The notes under the pieces: model-generated
Told to the model about the DNA's origin: nothing
The model's input: only the letters and a program-made list of their open reading frames with translations
The model's database searches: none
Source: Thermosynechococcus sp. CL-1
GTDB lineage: Bacteria > Cyanobacteriota > Cyanobacteriia > Thermosynechococcales > Thermosynechococcaceae
NCBI RefSeq assembly: GCF_008386235.1
Contig: NZ_CP040671.1
Coordinates: 1,428,001-1,492,000, forward strand
DNA length: 64,000 nt
Direction: 5' to 3'
Translations under genes and position numbers: made by a program
Shown here: positions 58,207 through 64,000 of the stretch, piece after piece
Layout of the letters: each line of letters begins with the position of its first letter
How positions within the stretch are numbered: the first letter of the stretch is position 1

Positions 58207-60414
58207 ATGCGCCTCAAGTCGTTGCAAGCCGATGGCTGGCTCTTGCTCTTAGGCATTCTCGCCCTCCTAGGGGTACTGCTGTGGCAAGTGAACTGGCGGG
58301 ATTTACTACCGAATCTTGTCGGTTTTTGGCAGGGCGGACAAGCCATCATGCGCCCCCAAGGAACCACACTTGAGGCTTTACTGCTGCCGGCGTTTGTCTG
58401 GTTGGCAATCACGTTTCTCCTAAAGGAACTCTCCCCTAAACCGACCTTCTGGTCACGGCTGATTGTCAGTGTGGGTCTTGCCCTATTGGGGATTCGCTAT
58501 GAACTCTGGCGCCTGTTGAATAGCCTCAACTTGGATGATCCCCTCAATGGCACGATCTCCGTCGTTCTCTTTTTGGCAGAATTGCTGACAGTTCTCAATA
58601 GTGTGGCCTTTTTCTTTCACTGTATTTTCTCCATTGACCGCACACCCGCAGCCGATCGCCTCGGTCAAGCAGTGATTCGCGGTGAGTATCTGCCTTGGGT
58701 GGATGTGATCTTGCCGACCTACAACGAAGGGGTGGATATTTTGCGGCGTTCGGTGATTGCCTGCCAAGCCATGGACTACCCCAACAAGCGGGTTTACCTG
58801 CTCGATGATACCCGTCGGCCAGCGGTGCGTGCCCTAGCTGCAGAACTCGGCTGTGAATATCGCGATCGCCCCGACAACCGCCATGCCAAAGCAGGGAACA
58901 TTAACCATGCGCTGCCCACCCTTAGTGGTGAACTCATAGCAGTCTTTGATGCTGATTTTGTCCCCAGCCGCAACTTCCTCACCCGCACCGTTGGCTTTTT
59001 CCAAGATCCCAAGACGGCAATGGTGCAGACGCCGCAGCATTTTTTCAATGAAGACCCCGTTGCCGTCAATCTCGGCCTTGAGGGCATCCTCAACAATGAG
59101 CAAACCCTTTTCTTTCGCTTTATTCAGCCCAGTCGTGACTACTGGGACTCCGTTGTCTGCTGTGGTACCTGTTTTGTGATTCGCCGTAGTGCCCTCGATG
59201 AAATTGGTGGCATTCCCACAGACAGTATCACCGAAGACTACATGACAACCATTAAGCTGCAAAGCCTTGGCTATCGCGTCAAATACCTCAATGAAGCCTT
59301 GGCGGCGGGTATGTCCCCGGAGACGATTAGTGCCTACATTAACCAACGGCTGCGCTGGGGGCAGGGCACACTGCAAATGCTCTTTTTGGGGGGCAACTTT
59401 TTCACTGCCCCTAATCTGCGGTTAACGCAGCGCCTCTCCCATTCCTTGAGTATTATCTACTGGTTTCTTTCCATTCCGCGGGTGATCTTTCTTTTGGCAC
59501 CGTTGGCCTTTTTGCTCTTTGGTATTGCTCCCTTGCGAGCAACGGTGAACGAGATTCTTTACTTTTACTTTCCCTACTATCTGGGGAATATCATGGCCTT
59601 TTCATGGCTCACCGAAGGTCGCCGCTCCGCTTTTTGGTCGGATGTCTATGAAACGATTATTGCCTTTCCGATGGCGATCACGGTGATTCGCACGCTCATT
59701 AGTCCGAGGGGTAAAACCTTCAAAGTGACCCCCAAAGGGGTGGTGGATCCCCATCGCATCAATATCAACTGGCCGCTGATTCGTCCCCTGATGATCATTG
59801 CCATTTTGACGATTGTTGGCCTGATCTGGCGCAGTTCTCCCCTGCAGGATACGATTGTCAACCCCGATAGCTTGGCGGTAAATATCGTCTGGTCAATCTA
59901 TAATCTGTCGCTGCTGTTGGTGTGTATGCTGGTGGCTATTGATGTACCGCAGCGCCGTTTTACTCGCTTTCTGCGGGCTGAACCCTGTGAACTCATTGTT
60001 GGGGGCGATCGCTACGTCGGGCAAACTGTGGATATTTCTGAAGAGGGCGCCCGCTTACAAATCCGCCGCTGTGACACTTGTCAGGAAAACCATGCTTCGC
60101 CGCAGGGATTAGGAACCTACAGTGCCCAATTTCGCCTCTTGCCTCCTAGCGAACTCGCAGATCTATGGCTCTCGGCAGAGCTGCGCTGGCACGATCAGGA
60201 GCGCCTGATTCAACTTCAGCAGGGGGCGAGCAGCAACCCTGTCGAAATGCGAATTCGCTTTGTGGATCTATCCTTGGCAGAGCACCGTCGCCTGATCCCC
60301 TACCTCTACTGCCAACCGGGGCAATGGCATGAAACTCGTGTGCTTGAAATTAAGACCGCTTGGGCAATGATTCAAAGTGTCTTTCGCCTGCATCCCCTTG
60401 CCGAAAGTCGCTAG
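58207..60414 (+). CDS. Cellulose-synthase-like GT2 glycosyltransferase with PilZ domain (copy A)
   Basis: The 735-residue integral-membrane glycosyltransferase has N-terminal membrane helices (about 10-140) and a GT-A catalytic domain with VDVILPTYNEG, LLDDT, FDADF, the ITEDY general-base motif and QRLRWGQGT (QxxRW). More helices (about 405-580) follow. The C-terminal PilZ domain has RRFTR and DISEEGARL, the RxxxR and DxSxxG c-di-GMP motifs. This is the architecture of BcsA; the polymer cannot be proven. It ends the eight-gene run from Omp85. Copy B lies 402 bases on. Confidence 0.92.
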   Translation: MRLKSLQADGWLLLLGILALLGVLLWQVNWRDLLPNLVGFWQGGQAIMRPQGTTLEALLLPAFVWLAITFLLKELSPKPTFWSRLIVSVGLALLGIRYELWRLLNSLNLDDPLNGTISVVLFLAELLTVLNSVAFFFHCIFSIDRTPAADRLGQAVIRGEYLPWVDVILPTYNEGVDILRRSVIACQAMDYPNKRVYLLDDTRRPAVRALAAELGCEYRDRPDNRHAKAGNINHALPTLSGELIAVFDADFVPSRNFLTRTVGFFQDPKTAMVQTPQHFFNEDPVAVNLGLEGILNNEQTLFFRFIQPSRDYWDSVVCCGTCFVIRRSALDEIGGIPTDSITEDYMTTIKLQSLGYRVKYLNEALAAGMSPETISAYINQRLRWGQGTLQMLFLGGNFFTAPNLRLTQRLSHSLSIIYWFLSIPRVIFLLAPLAFLLFGIAPLRATVNEILYFYFPYYLGNIMAFSWLTEGRRSAFWSDVYETIIAFPMAITVIRTLISPRGKTFKVTPKGVVDPHRININWPLIRPLMIIAILTIVGLIWRSSPLQDTIVNPDSLAVNIVWSIYNLSLLLVCMLVAIDVPQRRFTRFLRAEPCELIVGGDRYVGQTVDISEEGARLQIRRCDTCQENHASPQGLGTYSAQFRLLPPSELADLWLSAELRWHDQERLIQLQQGASSNPVEMRIRFVDLSLAEHRRLIPYLYCQPGQWHETRVLEIKTAWAMIQSVFRLHPLAESR

Positions 60415-60816
60415 CCCATTGTTGAATTTTTGCTTTAATTTTTCGGTATAGGCTTAGTTTTGCTAAAGCATTGGGTACACTAGAGGTAAGTTCCCTAAAT
60501 GGATTAGCACCATGGTGAAAAATTACATCTGTCCCATTCTTGTCAAGCCAAAGCGGCCATATTTTTTAGCCTACGAATTCGCTGCAATTATTCTAGGCAG
60601 TCAGAAATTTTGCTGATAATTAATCTTGCATTTAGAAGCGTTGTTATTCATCAAATCAATTAACACCACTGCTACATCCAAGACTCATTGATCAAAGCAT
60701 TGAAAATAGTTGAAATCTAAAGAGTTGCTCACCCGATCGTAATTTTGAGGTCGTGGCGTTGTTCAACTCTGAGTGAGTACAGGATGTAGAGCTTCATCCC
60801 AACTGACTGTGTTCCC
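60415..60816 (+). other. 402-base region between the two GT2 genes
   Basis: No gene is supported; the longest plausible frame (60511, about 34 codons) has no ribosome site. The region is AT-rich compared with the flanks. TACACT followed by AGAG at 60476-60481 could be a -10 box for copy B, giving a leader of more than 300 bases. No clear terminator was found after copy A. Confidence 0.5.
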
Positions 60817-63060
60817 ATGAAGCTACTTGAAACTAACAACCTATCCCCTAGGGTTTCTCAGCCATCGAGGCCGCCTACGCCACAGGCACCTGCGCGATCG
60901 CGACGTATTAGCCCTGATCTGTGGCTTTTACTGTTGGGCAGTGGCGCATTTCTGGCCGTCCTGCTGAGTCAACTGGATTGGCAAAACTTTCTACCCAACT
61001 TAGTCGGTCTTTGGCACGAGGGGAAAGCACTGCTGCGGGCTGACGGCACGACGCTTCAAGCACTCCTATTGCCCACACTAGTCTGGATTGCCATTACGTT
61101 CTTCCTGAAGGAGATCTCCCCCAAGCCCAATTTTTGGTCGCGTTTAATTGTGGGTTTGGGGCTGACCCTGTTGGCACTGCGGTATATCCTCTGGCGTTTT
61201 TTTAACAGCCTCAACCTAGATGATCCCCTCAATGGCACGATTTCGATTCTGTTATTTATCGCTGAACTACTGACCCTAACAAATACCATTTGCTTTTTTG
61301 CCCTGTGTATCTTTTCCAAAGACCGCAGCCCTGAGGCCGATCGCCTAAGCCAAGCCGTGATTCGGGGGGAGTATTTGCCTTGGGTGGATGTGATTCTGCC
61401 CACCTACAACGAAGGGGTGGACATTTTGCGGCGTTCAGTCATTGCCTGCCAAGCCATGGATTACCCCAACAAGCGGGTTTACTTGCTGGACGACACCCGC
61501 CGGCCGGCGGTGCGTGCCCTAGCAGCAGAACTCGGCTGTGAATATCGCGATCGCCCCGACAACCGCCATGCCAAAGCTGGCAACATTAACCATGCGCTGC
61601 CCACCCTCAGCGGCGAACTCATTGCCGTCTTTGATGCCGACTTTGTGCCGAGTCGCAACTTTCTCACCCGCACCGTGGGTTTTTTCCAGGATGCGAAAAC
61701 GGCAATGGTACAGACCCCCCAACACTTTTTCAATGAGGATCCAGTGACTGTGAATCTGGGGCTAGAAGGAATTCTCAACAACGAGCAGACACTGTTTTTC
61801 CGCTTCATTCAGCCCAGCCGCGATTTCTTTAACGCCGTTGTGTGTTGTGGCACCTGTTTTGTGATTCGCCGTAGTGCCCTCGATGAAATTGGCGGCATTC
61901 CCACCGACAGTATCACCGAAGACTACCTCACCTCACTCTATTTGCAGGGGCGTGGTTATCAGATCAAGTATCTGAATGAAGCCCTCTCAGCAGGAATGTC
62001 ACCAGAAACCATCAGCGCCTATATTAACCAGCGATTGCGGTGGGGACAAGGTACCCTGCAAATACTGTTCCTCAAGGACAACTTTTTTACCATTCCTAAC
62101 CTCAACTTCCTGCAGCGTTTTTACCATAGCCTTGGCGTGCTCTATTGGCTGCTGTCGATCCCCCGCGTTATTTTTTTGCTGGCGCCCTTGGCCTTTTTGC
62201 TCTTTGGGCTGGCGCCGCTGCGCGCCACAATTAACGAGGTAGTGTACTTTTACTGTCCCTACTATTTGGGCAATATCATGGCCTTTTCTTGGCTCACCGA
62301 AGGCCGCCGCTCCGCCTTTTGGTCCGATGTTTATGAAACCATCATTGCCTTTCCCATGGCCATCACAGTGATCCGCACCCTGATCAGTCCTAGGGGCAAA
62401 ACCTTCAAAGTCACGCCCAAGGGGATTGTGGATCCCCATCGCATCAATGTTAATTGGCCAGTCATTCGTCCCTTGTTAATCATTGCCGCTCTGATGATGT
62501 TTGGTCTCATTCGGCGGAGTTCGCCTTTGCAAGAGACCCTGGTCAATCCCGATAGTTTGGCCATTAACATGGTCTGGTCTAGCTACAACTTTCTCTTGAT
62601 TTTGGTCTGTGCTCTGGTGGCCATTGATGTGCCGCAGCGACGACATCCGCGGTTCCTGCGTTCTGAACCCTGTGAACTCATCGTTGGGGACAACTGCTAT
62701 GGCGGACAAACGGTTGACCTGTCTGAGGAGGGGGCACGAATACGCCTCAATAGGTTGCCGGCGGCGTTGTTAGATGCCCCCCGAGGGGAACTGCACTTTC
62801 TGGCGCCGAGCCCTTTGGTCTACTTGCGCTTACCGATCCAACTGCGGTGGTCAAGAATGGTTGCGTTAGGAAAAAACGCCACGGCTTTAGAGATTGGTGT
62901 GCAGTTTCTTCCCTTTTCTTTGCCAAAGCAACGTCGCTTTATTCGTTATCTTTACTGTCAACCCGGCCAATGGGATGAAGTTCGTGTACCTGAGATTAAA
63001 ACCGCTTGGGCAATGATTCAAAGTGTCCTTCGCCTGCATCCCCTCGCCGAGAGCCGCTAA
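60817..63060 (+). CDS. Cellulose-synthase-like GT2 glycosyltransferase with PilZ domain (copy B)
   Basis: The 747-residue paralogue of copy A has the same order of domains and motifs (VDVILPTYNEG, LLDDT, FDADF, ITEDY, QRLRWGQGT) and a PilZ domain with RRHPR and DLSEEGARI. The catalytic core and second membrane block are almost identical to copy A, while the N terminus (a 30-residue Pro/Arg-rich tail) and the second half of the PilZ domain differ. The last 20 residues again match. The two proteins may make the same polymer under different control. ATG start without a strong ribosome site. Shares a CTAA stop with the convergent repeat-protein gene. Confidence 0.92.
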   Translation: MKLLETNNLSPRVSQPSRPPTPQAPARSRRISPDLWLLLLGSGAFLAVLLSQLDWQNFLPNLVGLWHEGKALLRADGTTLQALLLPTLVWIAITFFLKEISPKPNFWSRLIVGLGLTLLALRYILWRFFNSLNLDDPLNGTISILLFIAELLTLTNTICFFALCIFSKDRSPEADRLSQAVIRGEYLPWVDVILPTYNEGVDILRRSVIACQAMDYPNKRVYLLDDTRRPAVRALAAELGCEYRDRPDNRHAKAGNINHALPTLSGELIAVFDADFVPSRNFLTRTVGFFQDAKTAMVQTPQHFFNEDPVTVNLGLEGILNNEQTLFFRFIQPSRDFFNAVVCCGTCFVIRRSALDEIGGIPTDSITEDYLTSLYLQGRGYQIKYLNEALSAGMSPETISAYINQRLRWGQGTLQILFLKDNFFTIPNLNFLQRFYHSLGVLYWLLSIPRVIFLLAPLAFLLFGLAPLRATINEVVYFYCPYYLGNIMAFSWLTEGRRSAFWSDVYETIIAFPMAITVIRTLISPRGKTFKVTPKGIVDPHRINVNWPVIRPLLIIAALMMFGLIRRSSPLQETLVNPDSLAINMVWSSYNFLLILVCALVAIDVPQRRHPRFLRSEPCELIVGDNCYGGQTVDLSEEGARIRLNRLPAALLDAPRGELHFLAPSPLVYLRLPIQLRWSRMVALGKNATALEIGVQFLPFSLPKQRRFIRYLYCQPGQWDEVRVPEIKTAWAMIQSVLRLHPLAESR

Positions 63061-64000
63061 CCATTGAGAAGGGTGAGGAGATTTTGAATCGCCATACTGG
63101 TAGCGCGAATAGCTGCATGGATATTGGCGTTTTTTGGCTCCACTTGTAGCAGATAGGCCAAGCTGGATTGGAGATAGGTTAAGGCCATCTGAATGTTGGG
63201 ATCAATGTGCTGGTAGGTTTGGGGCGGGTAGGGCTGACCATAACTGGGATGGGCATAGCCAACGGAGTGCTCGTAGTTGGCCGCTGGATACCCTTGGGAA
63301 TAGTCATAGTTGGGGTGGGGATAGCCCACAGAATGCTCGTAGTTGGCCGCTGGATACCCTTGGGAATAATCATAGTTGGGGTGAGAATAGCCGACGGCGT
63401 GCTCGTAGTTGGCCGCTGGATACCCTTGGGAATAATCATAGTTGGGGTGAGAATAGCCGACGGCGTGCTCGTAGTTGGCCGCTGGATACCCTTGGGTGGC
63501 TTCAACCGGTTGCGCAGGCTCAGGGGGCGTTGAAACTGTTGCTGCAACCGCAGGTACTGGTGGCGCTGACGGCAAAATGACGGCGTGATCTTCTTCCTTC
63601 TCCGGTTCGCCAGCAGGGGAGTCAATTGGCGTTGATGGGGTGCTACTGGCCTTGGCAGCCATAATTTCCGTAGCATCGAGGATTTGGGTGGGGGCGCTGT
63701 CAATGTCTCCCATGCGTTCTCCCCGTTTGTAGGCACTGATCTGACTGGGACTCTCGGCGGTGTCTTTTTCCTCTTTTTTCAACCACACCAAAAAGTCAGA
63801 GGCACTGTAGGTGGCTTCCCCGCCCAAGGTACGAATGGCAACAAAGCCATTGGCCGCATTGACGCTTTGAATGGGATACCACGTACCCCGATAGAGAATC
63901 ATCGCATCCATCCCAAGGGAGTTACCCCCTGTCAGAGCGCCGCGTCGCTTACCCCGTGCCCAGCGGTCTTTCCACAGCACTCCCGCTTCGGTGTACTGGA
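63057..64000 (-). CDS. Tyr/His-rich tandem-repeat protein (5' partial)
   Basis: The frame is open to the window edge; GTG 63980 is an internal-start candidate, but no ATG or ribosome site is seen there, so the gene probably begins upstream. Seen: an SH3-like or beta-rich region (LYRGTWYPIQSVNAANGFVAIRTLGG), an acidic/Lys-rich segment, a Pro/Ala/Thr-rich linker, then four 22-residue repeats, and a conserved-looking helical C terminus (MALTYLQSSLAYLLQVEPKNANIHAAIRA). I do not recognise a family. It may be a scaffold or surface-associated protein. Convergent with copy B of GT2. Confidence 0.7.
   Translation of the reverse strand, partial: QYTEAGVLWKDRWARGKRRGALTGGNSLGMDAMILYRGTWYPIQSVNAANGFVAIRTLGGEATYSASDFLVWLKKEEKDTAESPSQISAYKRGERMGDIDSAPTQILDATEIMAAKASSTPSTPIDSPAGEPEKEEDHAVILPSAPPVPAVAATVSTPPEPAQPVEATQGYPAANYEHAVGYSHPNYDYSQGYPAANYEHAVGYSHPNYDYSQGYPAANYEHSVGYPHPNYDYSQGYPAANYEHSVGYAHPSYGQPYPPQTYQHIDPNIQMALTYLQSSLAYLLQVEPKNANIHAAIRATSMAIQNLLTLLNG
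63228..63491 (-). repeat. Four 66-base tandem repeats coding for 22-residue units
   Basis: On the minus strand the units start at 63491, 63425, 63359 and 63293. The consensus encodes GYPAANYEHAVGYSHPNYDYSQ with changes in units 3 and 4; unit 4 is degenerate at its end. Units 1 and 2 are identical over all 66 bases, which points to recent duplication. Confidence 0.93.

Noticed and set aside
60511..60615. Short frame of about 34 codons between the GT2 genes
   Set aside because: No ribosome site and no recognisable sequence; it is better treated as leader DNA.
63228..63491. The 66-base tandem units as a CRISPR array
   Set aside because: The units follow each other without spacers and keep one reading frame through a protein gene.
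63207..63533. Open plus-strand frame of 108 codons with regular Val/Gly-rich repeats
   Set aside because: It is the reverse shadow of the 66-base coding repeats of the minus-strand gene; it has no ribosome site and no recognisable protein.

Overview
The window looks like chromosomal DNA of a thermophilic unicellular cyanobacterium of the Thermosynechococcus type. The evidence is the gene content: RuBisCO accumulation factor Raf1, the bicarbonate transporter SbtA with its PII-like partner SbtB, a high-light-inducible (HLIP) protein, a ClpR pseudo-protease, the cyanobacterial small RNA Yfr1, a chloroplast-type Omp85, several cyanobacteria-only small proteins, and the HIP1 octamer GCGATCGC scattered throughout. 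No rRNA, phage, insertion sequence, CRISPR array or classical defence island is visible. The genus is inferred from gene content and is not proven by a search.

Layout. 1-9 kb: the end of a mechanosensitive channel fused to a cyclic-nucleotide-binding domain, hemA-yraN, an Rpn/DUF2887 nuclease-like gene, a valine-pyruvate aminotransferase, an orphan HlyD-type adaptor with a VOC protein, pepA and rsmE. 9-14 kb: the str operon rpsL-rpsG-fusA-tuf, then rpsJ after a clear terminator. 14-25.6 kb: M61 peptidase, uvrC, tRNA-Gly(GCC), the sbtA-sbtB carbon-concentrating pair, a YnfA-type membrane protein, sdhB, HLIP plus a MalK-type ATPase, a prenyl diphosphate synthase, an LCP ligase and clpR. 25.6-32.4 kb: prohibitin, then lysA-cdaA-uppS (diaminopimelate, c-di-AMP and undecaprenyl-PP synthesis), upp, thrB and raf1. 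32.4-42 kb: a Wza/Wzc-type polysaccharide export pair whose Wzc has a degenerate Walker A, an ABC ATPase, DUF427, methylenetetrahydrofolate reductase, glmM, a sugar kinase and a wall amidase.

42-51.6 kb: several small cyanobacterial proteins (zinc ribbon, two-helix membrane protein, 57-residue protein, DUF3155-like), an anion transporter, Yfr1 RNA, a transglutaminase-like protein, a Ca2+/H+ antiporter, a DUF3084 protein, xth, surE and a thioredoxin-like protein. 51.7-64 kb: a long co-directional envelope cluster, Omp85-lpxC-fabZ-lpxA-trmL-GGCT-HlyD-GT2/PilZ, then a second nearly identical GT2/PilZ glycosyltransferase and a convergent gene with 22-residue Tyr/His-rich repeats.

How it fits together. 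Much of the window builds or maintains the cell envelope: lipid A (lpxC, fabZ, lpxA), outer-membrane protein insertion (Omp85), peptidoglycan (lysA, uppS, glmM, amidase, LCP) and polysaccharide (Wza/Wzc, two GT2-PilZ synthases with a HlyD partner). Two cyclic-dinucleotide inputs appear: c-di-AMP synthesis (cdaA) and probable c-di-GMP sensing (PilZ). The most unusual elements are the tandem GT2-PilZ pair and the tandem-repeat protein next to it. A structural feature of the window is that every convergent pair of protein-coding genes is separated by at most seven bases or overlaps, often sharing a four-base stop signal.
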